From Dermatophagoides farinae (lineage: Eukaryota; Arthropoda; Arachnida; Sarcoptiformes; Pyroglyphidae), in NCBI RefSeq assembly GCF_024713945.1, contig NC_134684.1, forward strand, positions 2,027,001 through 2,091,000: a stretch of DNA of 64,000 bases, in the 5' to 3' direction. A model generated the notes under the pieces. It was not told the DNA's origin and made no database searches. It saw nothing but the letters and a program-made list of their open reading frames with translations. Position numbers and translations under genes: made by a program. This document shows positions 26,094 to 37,395 of the stretch, in pieces. Positions within the stretch are counted from its first letter, which is position 1; every line of letters begins with the position of its first letter.

Positions 26094-28204
26094 ATGATGG
26101 CCAACATATCGTTACAAACGCAACAAAATACCAATCTGCAATCGATCATGCAAGTTTCGAATGGTACGGCATCATCAGGATCGGTTGCCAACAAAGTACT
26201 CATCGGTGGACATTCTCATCCGTTTACATCACATCATCATCACAACCACCATCATCGTCATACTTTGACATTTCCAAATCTGGAAACGTTATTTGGAACA
26301 TCAACATCAACGACTAATGGATCATCCCATTCGATTTTAACGCCGACGACCAATGCCACAATAATAAACGGAAACAAAATTGTCGTACGGCCTGTCATCA
26401 GTAATCCAAAGTTAAACAAGAATACCACATTAGCTAGAATTCAACAAATAACCAAATTTCCTGATCATCCTTCAACTGAATCTAATAACAAAGGTGTGTG
26501 CTCGACAATCACTGGCGGCAATGGAAATTTGGTCCTATATTCTTCCAACATATGTAATTCGACGAGATCTTTGATCAACAATGTAAATTGTGTCATCAAC
26601 AACAATAGTTCATCTGTCAAACATGCATTGGAACCAATCGTTCTCAAACCGAAAGCGGATGAACTATTGACTACAAATGATCGAATAAAATCCAAATCTT
26701 CATCGAATGCTACCTTGACTGATACTGCATCAAAGATCTTGTGGAAGCGGGCCAAATTTAACAATAACACGTGTACACAGCCATCATCCACGAATGCAAA
26801 ATGTCATATTACGACCGTCAAAATAGAGAATCCCGAACAAATACAAGTTTCAATCAATCCGAAATCAATGTTCTTCACTCAATCAAATGTACAAAAGATG
26901 TCCGTTCCTCCTATCCATAATAAACAGCTAACTAGTAGCAATGTTAAATCGACCAATGATCAAATTAATACCGACAACGGTACACAGAATCAACAATCAA
27001 CCAACAAGAACGCCACTCGATTTGTTGGCATCGTAAATCGGCTTAATTCATACCACAACGAAACGGTAAGATATTCTTTCCTGTAGTAAATATTTCTTTT
27101 AATATCATATTTGTTTATATATAGCTACCAGAAAATATCTTCGATACAGACGATGAAGATGATGACGATGATCTAGACATGAATTTCGGGCCTTATTATC
27201 ATCACGATTCTACCACCATCGCTGGTGTTGATAATCTAACCACATCGAGTGGTTCACAATCTGATCCTATAAACACCAATTCTAGCCAACATTCATCGAT
27301 TACCAGTCAGCCATTAAACACTATAATTCAATTGACCACACCGGATTCACTACAGCCGACGATAGCCACAAAAATTACGTATCCTAAACTATCGAATTTG
27401 TCGCTTGCTACCGATCATAATGATTCAACTACGATTGGATCAGTAAATGTTACGAATGGCAAATGTAATGATACACCTGTTCACTTACTTGATTCATGCA
27501 AGGCAGCCATTCCTGTTACTGGCACTATTCAACCACAACAATCCAATCTGACTACGACTCTACCGTTCATATCAAATAAAGTAACCGAAAATGTGGTCAA
27601 GAAACAGCCTATACTCGATTCCTCTTTCATTACCAACACCCAAAACCAAACAAATTGTACCATTCCTCATACGGCTACAATTATTTTAGCATCATCATCA
27701 ACAGGACAGACGGAATTGAATTCATTCGATTCTTCTAAAACCACTTGTGAAAACAGTAAATCCAAGACGAAAAAGTCATCAAAACTCGTGAAAAGGTCGA
27801 CCATTCATAAAGATGGAACCACAGGTCAATCGAGAAAAAATGGCCAGAGAAAAAAACCATCAGCGGTCAAAGCAACCAACCAACAGCAGCAACGTTTGCA
27901 GATGTTGCAACGAAAACGACGACAAGTTTGGTTTCAATTATTACCCCAGATCACGGCCAAAAAAGATCGAATTTCGGCTGCCAAAATCGAAAGAAGACAA
28001 CGTCTTCGATTGTTAGCTTCCGAATGCCAGAAACAATATAGCAAACAGAAAAATACGACATCCGTACAAGGACCACATAAATTGGATTCTGTTTGCAATA
28101 CGGCCACCCAATCATTTTTGACTCAAAGTGAAGTCTTGTCAGTTGATCATAGCAAAATACGTGAAACAACAATGGCCAAATTTGGTACATCGATAATGGC
28201 TTGA
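26094..28204 (+). CDS. Disordered, probably nuclear protein, unassigned
   Basis: Two exons, 26094-27065 and 27125-28204, joined in phase 0 by a 59-base intron with good sites, give 683 residues. An in-frame TAG just upstream supports ATG 26094 (or 26097). Most of the protein is Ser/Thr/Asn-rich and low in hydrophobic residues, with a His-rich patch near the start. An acidic stretch (FDTDDEDDDDDLDMNF) follows the exon junction. Near the C-terminus is a basic segment with Lys-rich nuclear-localisation-like sequence and a predicted helix (RKRRQVWFQLLPQITAKK, then KIERRQRLRLLASECQKQ). That helix faintly resembles the DBINO segment of INO80, but there is no ATPase domain here. Function unknown; a chromatin or transcription role is only a guess from composition. 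Confidence 0.68.
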
Positions 28205-28849
28205 TTGAGCTCCCTAAAATAACTAGAATCGAATAGATCTCCAATGTCAGTTGCTGATGGCACAGGAAATCACCATTAACATGGTTTCAAGTAGCAGACA
28301 GATTGTACGATTTTTTAACGATTATATCGAGCTTACGACTGCTATCAACAATACGACATTTCTCTTTATGGCTTAGCTTGTCTCGATAATCTTCATCATC
28401 ATCATCATCTTTCGGTTCTGTGGTCGTCAATTCATCACTTGCGAATTTTTGCATATATTCACATTATAAATACATGCGCATATTGATTTCTTGTTTACTT
28501 TTCTATACTATATTATTGCATTGATATCTCATAATATATTTGATAATAAAATGAAGTCATGTTTTTCTTATCTAAGTGATCAACTATTACACACAAAAAA
28601 AAATGAACTTGAGACATTTATTTTAATTCAATCGATATTTATTGAAGAAATATAGCTAAAATTCATCAGTGCACAATAAAAAATCAAAACAGATTTGGTT
28701 GTCAAGGTTTTTCTTTGTCTTAACATTGATCAATATTTTCAAGTGCACCTTTTTCGATATAAATGTATTGAATGAATGTTTCCAGACTAGATTCGATTAT
28801 TCAAAGTTAAAACACACAATTTCAACATTATAATCGATAAGTGGAAAAA
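28205..28849. other. Intergenic, no gene seen
   Basis: AT-rich spacer with a (CAT/ATC)n run at about 28393-28412 and AATAAA at about 28545, a plausible 3' end for the preceding gene. The last 100 bases are the likely promoter of the receptor gene. Confidence 0.45.
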
Positions 28850-30243
28850 ATGTCTTTAATTCATTCAAACATTGGAATCGAATTCAATCAGAATCATATT
28901 CGAATAAACGGAAATGGAAATAAAATTGATTTAATTACTGCTGTCAATCGTTTATTTAGATTATATAATCTTCATCATGATCATAATAACATTCATCATC
29001 GAACTAATAATGGTTATGAAAATGTTTTGGCAATCATAATCGTTATAAATGGATTATATCTATTTGTTATGGCTATTATTCCGGATAATCATCAAGATAT
29101 GTTGGCTATATTCATTAATCCAGGATCATTGATATTAGGTCCGAATAATCACCATTCAGGCAACATGTATTTAGCATTATATCAAGTATTTTTATTAATC
29201 ATGTATACGTTACATTATTTCCATTATGATAATGGTTGGCTTAATAAAGCTAATTATAAATTGAATCATGGATCAGATTATCTACAAATTGATGAAAAAA
29301 TTCAATTGAAAATTGATTCATTAAAACGTATTACATTGTTTGCTGTTGGTATTAATATATTATTCTTCATACTATATCCATTAATCATTTATCCAAAAGA
29401 ATCGTTTAAAATAAATCAATATCCAATCATAAGTCATATTTATTTAATTGTTTTTACCACCAAAGTTACCTTTTATTCATCGGCATTTTTAAATGAATCA
29501 TTTTTATTGATCGAAATTTGTATGGAATTTCTACGACAATGTCGAAAACATTTAGCCATTATGAATGGTCAATTGAACAGACATGGACGAATCATCTCAT
29601 TATTTAGATTGAATGGCAAAAAAGTAATGAATGAATTGAAAAATATTTCCAATTTAATAATGTTGATTCAAGATATTGAAATCTATTTAAAACGTTGTTA
29701 TTTAATTGTTATATTCTCAATCATTTGTTTGACTATTCCATCATATTATGGTGCATTCTATTCAAATTTTAGTCCAATTATTCGATTTATATCATCCATT
29801 TGTTGTGGTATTTATTTCTGCATTGTAGTAATCTATTCATCGAAATTTACTTCAATTGATTTTTATGCAAAAAATTTGGCAAATTTTCTATATAAAAATC
29901 TATTGATAGACAGAATAATGGAAACAAGAATGAATTTTACGTTTTTATTTGAGGTAATATAATAATAATAACAATCAGGTGTAATAATTATAATTCATTA
30001 ATCATATTTATTTTTTTTCAATATTAAGACATCAAAATTATTGAATAGCTTAGAGAACGGTGCATTGGCGGTAAAAGTCATGGATACTGCGATTAATTTA
30101 AACGTCATAATAACGGTATAGATAAACGGTTATTAAATCTATTTATTATGAATTAATTTTACGATATTTTATCATAGATGATGACCATGGTAATGACCAT
30201 TATTGGATTGGCTGTAAAAAATCTTTTTGTCAAAGCCTATTAA
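28850..30243 (+). CDS. Gustatory-type chemoreceptor (7 membrane segments)
   Basis: Three exons, 28850-29953, 30029-30115 and 30178-30243, all phase 0, give 418 residues. The product is a multi-pass membrane protein with about seven hydrophobic segments (for example VLAIIIVINGLYLFVMAII, LFAVGINILFFILYPLIIY and LIVIFSIICLTIPSYYGAFY). One long exon followed by two short terminal exons encoding the last helix (NLNVIITMMTMVMTIIGL then AVKNLF) is the layout I know from arthropod gustatory receptors, which act as ligand-gated cation channels in chemosensory neurons. The classical TYhhhhhQF ending is not recognisable, as in many divergent arachnid receptors. The ATG at 28850 follows a short A-rich leader. 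It is convergent with a paralogous receptor; the stops are 59 bases apart. Ligand unknown. Confidence 0.8.
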
Positions 30244-30302
30244 GATTATCGATAATCGATACTATGGAATTCGATAAACTGGATAATGATGATGAATAGT
30301 GA

Positions 30303-31604
30303 TCAATTATATTTACGAAGTATAAGTGTTGAAATGGTGAAAAATATTGTTGTAAACTATATTATTAGCAATGAATAAATTGATAAAAAAATAAAGAATT
30401 TAAAAAAAAAATATTTTTTTTTGACATACCGTAATAATGGTTGTAGCATTTACAGGACTACCCATTATTTCTAATCCCAATGGTTTGCAAAAAGAATTTC
30501 CCATTCTGATAATCTGATTTATATTTAGAAAATTAGTTAATATTTAAAAAAAAGACAATTCAACCAACATACCTCATTAACATTTTGAAACGACATTCCA
30601 ATGTCAAATTCTTCCTGTATGTTGGAACCATAATCACGATATTTTATAATATCGATGGCAAATTGTTTATAGATCAATTTTGAGCAACGTTTTGCTTCGA
30701 TTTCGATCCGATTAGGAATGAGTGAAAAATAAATAATATATGAAGTGAATGTAATCAATGTGAATGCGGCAAAATAATTTAACAATTTATCAATATTATC
30801 GGCATAAAAAGTCATATAGAAAAATTCCAATGTTACGCCGAATAGACATGAAATCATTACCAGATAGAATGATTTAAGATAAACTTTAGCATTTTGAATC
30901 ATCAATACGAGCACGGCAAATTGTTTCATCGTATGCAATTCGGTCATTGATTTTGATTCATATTTAATCCATTCATTATAGGTACGCAATGCACATGCAC
31001 AAATATTATTGAGAAGATAATTTTGAATGACAAAAAATCCACAAAAATATGTAGTACAAGTGATGATTAAATGATTTAATAGAATTTCTTGCCATGATCG
31101 TAAACCGTTAGCAAAATAGCACATACCAAACAATACTATATTATAGATAATAGTAATGGTATTGGTCATACATTGTCCAAAACAAATGAGTTTCTTGTTC
31201 GAAGTGAATCGACGAAATTTATCGGGAATATTTTGCATCAAAATTTCAAAATGAGTATTTGTTTGACAGAACCAATCATAATTGTCGAAAAAATAGAATA
31301 TATTATATAATTGAAATGAAATACAACGATAAGCAGTCATTAAAAAATTGCCATGACGTCGAAGTTTTGGTGAAAGAATTAAGCAACCAATTTCAAGAAA
31401 ATAACATGGCTGTTTATCATCTGTTTGTAGGCCTTTGATCACTACCCATGTGCCCCAAATAATATCTGACCAACTTAAAATCAATAACAGGATCATTATC
31501 CATGTTGTCCGGCGATATAAATTATATTTATCAAAACTGAATCCATAGAATGACATTAAAATTTCATAAGATTTAATTAAATCTATATCAATATCGTTGT
31601 TCAT
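30303..31604 (-). CDS. Gustatory-type chemoreceptor, convergent paralogue
   Basis: Three exons on the minus strand, 31604-30573, 30513-30430 and 30356-30303, all phase 0, give 389 residues. The exon layout is identical to the plus-strand receptor next door: one long exon then two short ones, of which the last encodes only 17 residues (FTTIFFTISTLILRKYN). About seven hydrophobic segments are seen (for example TTWIMILLLILSWSDIIW, FYLVMISCLFGVTLEFFY and FAAFTLITFTSYIIYFSL). Both proteins share features such as a QF-x-L-x-LMIQ-x-x-x-YLKxxYL stretch (VLMIQNAKVYLKSFYLVM here; IMLIQDIEIYLKRCYLIV in the neighbour). I infer a tandem inverted duplication. Ligand and true role in taste are unknown. Confidence 0.8.
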
Positions 31605-32194
31605 TGTTCACTGAAAAGCAAATGCAATCATCAATAACAGAATATAAAATCAAACGAATACAGGAGTTTTAAAGTTTTTCATTCTGATTCTGATAATAAT
31701 TCTCTAAATTGAATAATCGATTTTTTTTTTTGCTATGAATTCAAAATGTGAAAAACAAAATCTTAACGATTATTGTGATTTCTTTATCGGTTTGTTACCA
31801 CGTCACCACAAGTTATTATTATTATTATTATTTATTTTACAATATTATTATTATCATAAAAACAATCATCATTTGATTTGAAGAAAGAAAACAATAATAA
31901 CGAAAATCGATCGATCGTGCAAGGTTTTGCAGTTATTTAGTTCGTCGTATTGTTTTGATCATTGAATTTGACAAAATAATAAAATTCTATATGATTATTT
32001 AAATTATCGGATGACATTTAAATTACAACAAAAGATGGCGATACAGTATAAAATTGGTCATGATTTCAAAGATAAAGCAACAAGTAAAACTCTCACTATG
32101 GATATAATCAAAGCAAAACATCGTCATCGTCATCATCATCATCAACAACAACAAATTATTATTACTCGATGTTAAAATCATCGCTTATTTCATC
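31605..32194. other. Divergent intergenic spacer
   Basis: AT-rich region between a minus-strand receptor and a plus-strand orphan gene, so it should hold two promoters. ATT repeats at 31812-31832 and CAT/CAA repeats at 32126-32156 are the only structure seen. Confidence 0.45.
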
Positions 32195-32710
32195 ATGACA
32201 TCAAATAACCAAACAACAAAGGGGCCAAATATCAACTCGAAACAAAAATTACCAAAGTTGAACAAGTTTGCGAAAGCTCAAAAATGGTTTAGTAGGCTCA
32301 ATTTTGCTTATGAATTATCCAAATCGATTAGGAATGATTTTCGTAATTACAAAGAAATAAATGAAGAAATTCTTCGCATTGAAGAGACCATCAATGAACT
32401 CGAAAATATCGATGACAATGAAAATGATGATGAACAAGAATTGCGAACAACAATCATTCATAATCTACAACAAAGATTACAAGATTTAATAGCACAAAGA
32501 ACCAGATTTCCCATAGAAACGGCCCGATCGTTTGTTAAATATTCTGGTGCTGTTTTGGCTGAAACTGGCGTTACTTTAGCAGCAGGTATTTTAATGTCTA
32601 ATCCACCAGGTTTGGTTATTACTGCCGGTTGTATTGTTAGTACAATGATTGGAACAAAATTATCAGAAAAAGCCTTTAATGTTGTCTATGATGGCATAAG
32701 AAGAAGATGA
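32195..32710 (+). CDS. Single-exon orphan protein with a hydrophobic C-terminal half
   Basis: 171 residues, intronless, with an ATG after an A-rich leader. The N-terminal part is basic (KLPKLNKFAKAQKWF), the middle is a predicted acidic coiled coil (EEILRIEETINELENIDDNE) and the C-terminal part contains a Gly/Ala-rich hydrophobic stretch (ETGVTLAAGILMSNPPGLV then ITAGCIVSTMIGTKL) that could be one hairpin or two short membrane helices. I recognise no family. Codon use and composition agree with neighbouring genes. The frame has non-repetitive, structured composition, so I think it is real, but there is no homology support. Confidence 0.55.
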   Translation: MTSNNQTTKGPNINSKQKLPKLNKFAKAQKWFSRLNFAYELSKSIRNDFRNYKEINEEILRIEETINELENIDDNENDDEQELRTTIIHNLQQRLQDLIAQRTRFPIETARSFVKYSGAVLAETGVTLAAGILMSNPPGLVITAGCIVSTMIGTKLSEKAFNVVYDGIRRR

Positions 32711-32956
32711 TGATGATGATGATGAAATTGAAATCATCACTTTTTTTTAAAGATAATTTATGAATAAGGATTTTAAAATGCGAAAAAATCATCATTATTA
32801 TTATTAAAAAAATTTAGCCTAATTAAAAAGTAATCGTTATCGATATTTTTTTTTTTTTTTTTGTTAAATTTTGTTTTAATTAGTAAATCTCATCATCATA
32901 AGATTTTTGATTGTACATATCTCATATTTCATTATTTTATTTCACTACATACAAAA

Positions 32957-34009
32957 ATGATTAACCATATGATATACTTGGTGTTGATTTTGTTTGTTGT
33001 CATCATTTCTTCAACTTGTGATTCAATTCCATGTGGACAAAAAATTGATCTAGATAATGATGATGCACGAATAATCGGTGGTGAAGATGTCCAACCGAAT
33101 CAATATCCATGGATGGTATACATGAAATTAAATTATCTTCCATTGCATGAATGGCAAAAACCAATGACAAGTTCATGTGATGGTTCCATTATCAATGATC
33201 GATGGATAATTTCAGCAGCTCATTGTTTTGCACCTAATGGCTATAATTTAAGTGAAAATATTGTATACTTAGGATCACATAATATCACTAAAACAGAGGA
33301 AAAAAATCGAAAAATAATCAAGGCTAAAAAGGTAATATATAAAAATAAACAAAAATCAATCGATCAATTGATTACAAAAATGAATATTCTGATTAAAATT
33401 ATTTCGATCCACATTCCAGGCCATAATACATGAAAAATATGATAAATGGAATATAAAAAATGATATTGCATTAGTCGAATTATCTGAAATTATTGAATTC
33501 AATGAATATATATCGCCTATTTGTATGGCCAATTCATATGAAGAATTTGATCACGATAATTGTCAAACACTTGGATGGGGTAGAACGGGTGAACGTAATT
33601 TTTTTTTTTTTTTTTTTTTGTTGAAAATTGAACAATAATTTTTCGATGATGATATTAACCAATTTATTATTATTATTATGAATATTTATGGATAGATATG
33701 GAAAAATCCAGTACATTGAAAAAAGTTGTACAAAAATTACGAACATTGGATGATTGTAAAAAATTCTATTCAGATTTAGATGATACACAATTATGTGCCG
33801 GCACATTAAATCATGGACCTTGTACTGGTGATTCTGGTGGACCATTACAATGTTTAAATCAAAATCAATCATCATCATCATGGTTTATCAAAGGAATAGT
33901 TTCATATGGATCACCACATTATACAGAAAAACCAGCTGTATATACTAAAGTTTCAGCATATATTGAATGGATAAACAAAACAATTGAAAATAATCATCAT
34001 TGTGAATGA
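32957..34009 (+). CDS. Secreted S1-family serine protease (trypsin fold)
   Basis: Three exons, 32957-33331, 33420-33588 and 33696-34009; 285 residues. A signal peptide (IYLVLILFVVIISSTCDS) is followed by a short propeptide and the activation site R-IIGGE. The catalytic triad is present: His in SAAHC, Asp in NDIALVEL and Ser in GDSGGP. A propeptide Cys (PCGQK) could pair with PICMA, as in chymotrypsinogen. At the base of the specificity pocket (chymotrypsin position 189) I read Gly rather than Asp, so classical trypsin specificity is not expected. Position 226 is Ala, and the partner of Cys191 (Cys220) is absent, while an extra Cys sits next to the C-terminus. Dust mites have several S1 allergens (groups 3, 6 and 9), but this does not look like the canonical group 3 trypsin. 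Likely extracellular; substrate unknown. Confidence 0.88.
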
Positions 34010-34511
34010 CGACGAATCCATCAAAAAAAAAAAAAAATGAAAAAAAAATGCGAGATCTTTATTGATTGTTTTGTTTTTCGAACATGAACATCTCTCCATT
34101 ATGTGAATATATAATATTATGATTACTGAATCATCATTTGGATATATAATAATATTATATTTTATAATAAAAATGAAATGAAAACTAAATTAATTGATTT
34201 TTTTGTTTGTTCAAAAAGGATATTTATATTCATATATAATGATGATGATTGATGATGATTCAAATGTGGATCAAGTGGAAATTAGTCAGTTACAAAATGA
34301 AATAGAAAATTAGCAATTAGAATGACGATGAGTAAACCAAAAATTGAAAATTTCAAATGAAATGGGTTAAGATGAAAAAGAAAACAGAATATGCTGATAC
34401 GTCAAAATTTCGAAGAAAAAAAAAAGAAATTGATGAACATATGAAAACGAATGAAAATGTTTTTTTTTGTTTTTGTTTGTTTGTTTGTTGAACGATAATG
34501 ATATTATATTA
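34010..34511. other. Spacer between convergent genes
   Basis: AT-rich 3' flanks of the protease gene (+) and the hnRNP M gene (-). AATAAA-like signals lie at about 34165-34171. No gene seen. Confidence 0.45.
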
Positions 34512-36248
34512 TTAATAATAAAGACTGACTTCAATGGCTCGATTTTCAATGCGAATTCCATTCATCAAATCTACTGCTCTTTGTGCATCACGATCAGATC
34601 CGAAACGAACAAGAGCAGTACCATGGCCTTTGATTTCAGCAAAACGAACTTCACCAACTTCATTGAAACGGTCACGAAGATTTTGCCAACTAAAATTTGG
34701 TGGCAAATTTCGAACAAAAATAGTATCAATTCCAGATGTTCGATATTTATCATCACGATAATCGCCACGTTGATCATATGTAGAATAAGAGCTTATTGGA
34801 GCATTAGGCGTTCCTGCATTAGCACTGTACGGAACAGAAGAAGTTGGTGGTGGTGCCGTACCATAACTGGATGGCGGCATCATTGGACTTGTAGTTGGAT
34901 ATGGGGCAGCAGGCTGTGCGGTACCATTTCCATGTGGAACAACCGAAGTATATCCACTATGGCCATAACCAGTAGCAGAAGCACCCGGAACTGTATTTCC
35001 AGAACCAGGAATATCATTAGTAGATGAAGGATAGCCAGTTGAAGCAGCCGGTTGTGGTGCAATTGTTCCAGAAGGATTATTAGAAAATTGTGCCAATGAT
35101 TGAGTCAACGAAGGCAAATGACCGGCTAAGTTGCTCAAAACGTTGATGGCTGCTGTGGCTGCTTGTGGAGTAACATTTGAAGCTTGAGGTGTGATTGGTG
35201 ATGGTACGGGCAACGACTGACCTTGCATGCTTGGTGCAGGACTACTGATACTTTTAGCTATATTCAACGGCTGACCATCAATACCAAGACCTTTGCCAAT
35301 ACTTTCAAGACCTCGCGGTAATTTGGCAGGCAAACCATCTTTGCCAAATGGATCCTCATTGTCAAATTTATCCAAGCGAACACTAAGAATTCGATCATAA
35401 AGTTTTTGATTGTTGAACATTGAAATTGCTTGAACGGCTTCGACAGGATGTTCAAATTCAACAACACCGAAACCTTTCGATTTTCCTTCATGGTCACAAT
35501 ACAATCGAACTTTGGTGACTTTTCCAGCCAATCCAAAAATGTCCTCAAGTTTACGTTCGCTAACTTTATAATCAAGATTAGCAACAAATACACGATTTGT
35601 CAATGGACCTTTGATACCAAGTGAATTAAGAAACTGTGGACTCAAACCATATGTATGATAAGGAGTAGAACCAGAATCAGAACCATTAGAATATCTATCA
35701 TCATATCGATCTCGTCGTCTATCGCGATCACGTTCACGATCCTCTCGACCTGAAGAAAGAATCAATCGCCCGAAACGATCACGATCAATATCAAGGTCTT
35801 CTTTGACAACAAGTTCTCGACCTTTGTAATCAAAGCGATTGAGCACATCAATGGCTTTTTTAGCAGAAGCTGAATCTTCGAATTCAACTAGACCACAACC
35901 GCGAGGTTTTCCTTCTTCATTTTCGAAAAGTTGACAGAAACGAACATTGCCCACTTTATCGCGAAATAAATCTTTGAGCTCACCCCACTTTACATCAAAT
36001 GGAATATTAGCAACATAAACACGTCGATGAATTTTGTTTGAACGATCTTCACGCGAACGAATTGGTGAACGAGAACGACGTCGTGAACGATTACGATCAC
36101 GACGACCACCACTGCTGCTTCGACCAGAATCTTTGGAACGGCCCGAATCATTGCTGCTGCTTTTGGGCAAATCATTGTTTGAAGTATTTTGTTCAATTTT
36201 CTTCTCACCGTTTTCGTTGGATTCCATTTTCACAATGTTGTTGTCCAT
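34512..36248 (-). CDS. rump: hnRNP M-like RNA-binding protein (rumpelstiltskin)
   Basis: Single-exon CDS of 578 residues. Nuclear RNA-binding protein of the hnRNP M / MYEF2 family, involved in pre-mRNA splicing and, in flies, in mRNA localisation (family knowledge). Three RRMs are seen: RRM1 about 76-150 (RRVYVANIPFDVKWGELKDL, GCGLVEFED), RRM2 about 215-290 (NRVFVANLDYKVSERKL, GFGVVEFEH) and RRM3 at the extreme C-terminus (DTIFVRNLPPNFSWQNLRD, GTALVRFGS). RRM1 is preceded by an Arg/Ser-rich basic segment (RRDRNRSRRRSRS). RRM2 and RRM3 are separated by a long Pro/Ser/Ala/Gly-rich linker. The domain order matches hnRNP M, though the linker lacks the Met/Arg-rich repeats of vertebrate hnRNP M. 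ATG 36248 was chosen because the upstream frame has no other plausible start. It lies 216 bases downstream of the PH-domain gene on the same strand. Confidence 0.92.
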   Translation of the reverse strand: MDNNIVKMESNENGEKKIEQNTSNNDLPKSSSNDSGRSKDSGRSSSGGRRDRNRSRRRSRSPIRSREDRSNKIHRRVYVANIPFDVKWGELKDLFRDKVGNVRFCQLFENEEGKPRGCGLVEFEDSASAKKAIDVLNRFDYKGRELVVKEDLDIDRDRFGRLILSSGREDRERDRDRRRDRYDDRYSNGSDSGSTPYHTYGLSPQFLNSLGIKGPLTNRVFVANLDYKVSERKLEDIFGLAGKVTKVRLYCDHEGKSKGFGVVEFEHPVEAVQAISMFNNQKLYDRILSVRLDKFDNEDPFGKDGLPAKLPRGLESIGKGLGIDGQPLNIAKSISSPAPSMQGQSLPVPSPITPQASNVTPQAATAAINVLSNLAGHLPSLTQSLAQFSNNPSGTIAPQPAASTGYPSSTNDIPGSGNTVPGASATGYGHSGYTSVVPHGNGTAQPAAPYPTTSPMMPPSSYGTAPPPTSSVPYSANAGTPNAPISSYSTYDQRGDYRDDKYRTSGIDTIFVRNLPPNFSWQNLRDRFNEVGEVRFAEIKGHGTALVRFGSDRDAQRAVDLMNGIRIENRAIEVSLYY

Positions 36249-36464
36249 TAAAAGGATAAAAAAAAACACGAAAATAAATTCTTAACAATTCGACCGGCGA
36301 GAAAACAAGAAAAATAAGAGAGCCTGTAGCAAAAAAAAAGAACAATGGTTGTTTTAGTGTGTGTGTGCTCGCTAGCATTGATTTATATATAAATACCAGA
36401 GTTGGTCTATTTCGACATTAATGGTCGACAAATGTCGATTAAGATTTTTAAAGAATTTTTTATT

Positions 36465-37395
36465 TTATTTTTTATAATAATTATTATTACTATAATTCAA
36501 TGATTCTAATACGGAAAAACATTGCTCCAATGAATTAATGGCAGCTAATGAAGTTGCTTTCAGGATTAATAAATCTTCGTCAGTATTGGAAATATTTTCA
36601 ATTAGTTTCACTATTGTATCATGATGATCTTTGGCCTGTAATCGCAAAAAAATATCATCATTAATCCGTTTTGAATAAAATAAATAAATAAACACATACC
36701 ACTGATAACTGATTTTGTACACCATCAAAAGAGCTTAATAAATCTGAATTGAATTTGATTGAATTTATTGTCGAATTTTGTTGTATTTTATCTTCTTGTA
36801 ATTGTACAGCCAAACGTAGATTATCCACCCATATTTGTCGATCTTTTGCATTGGCTGCTTTTAATTTATAAACTTCTCCACCGGCAGAATGAACGGAAAA
36901 TGTTTGCGAATCTTCATCAGATGGTATCACTTGACAATTGGCAAGACAAAAATAACCTCTCTGTTTATGTCTATCTTTTGACTAATTATAAGATGAATAA
37001 TTTAAATAGAATACATATGATTGTTTATAATTTATCATATTTTTTTTACCGTATAATATTCAAGCATGCCACCAATAGAATTGATAACGAACCAACGATA
37101 TTGCCAACCTTTAACCACATTGGTATATTTACATAATTGACCTTCAAAATTTTTTGATTCTTTTTCATCAAATTCCTGTAAACAGATTTTTTTCCAATTA
37201 GTTTTTCATATAATCACAAGTTATTCAAAACAATACCTTTGCACGTATCATTACTGAACAAAGATGATCCAATTCTTGAGAAGTTAATTTAGTATCACTA
37301 GATAATTCCCGTGTAGATTCATTTATTCTATTCTTCATTAATGTTGGCTCTTTCTGTTGTTTGATTGATTCAATATTTTGTATGTCTATTGGCAT
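36465..37395 (-). CDS. PH-domain protein, ORP10/11 N-terminus without lipid-binding domain
   Basis: Four exons on the minus strand, 37395-37237, 37175-37050, 36981-36700 and 36635-36465, all phase 0, give 245 residues. The PH domain (about residues 58-150) closely follows oxysterol-binding-protein-related proteins 10/11: [55 protein letters not shown] and [11 protein letters not shown]. The family's post-PH helix is also present ([28 protein letters not shown]). ORP10/11 continue with an OSBP-related lipid-transfer domain (about 380 residues, EQVSHHPP motif); here the frame stops at 36465 and the next gene on this strand is hnRNP M, so that domain is absent. The product could bind phosphoinositides but not transfer lipid. 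ATG 37395 was chosen because a low-complexity frame precedes it; an upstream exon cannot be excluded. Confidence 0.85.

Noticed and set aside
27880-28060. INO80 assignment from a DBINO-like helix
   Set aside because: The resemblance is limited to a short basic helix, and there is no SNF2 ATPase in the gene.
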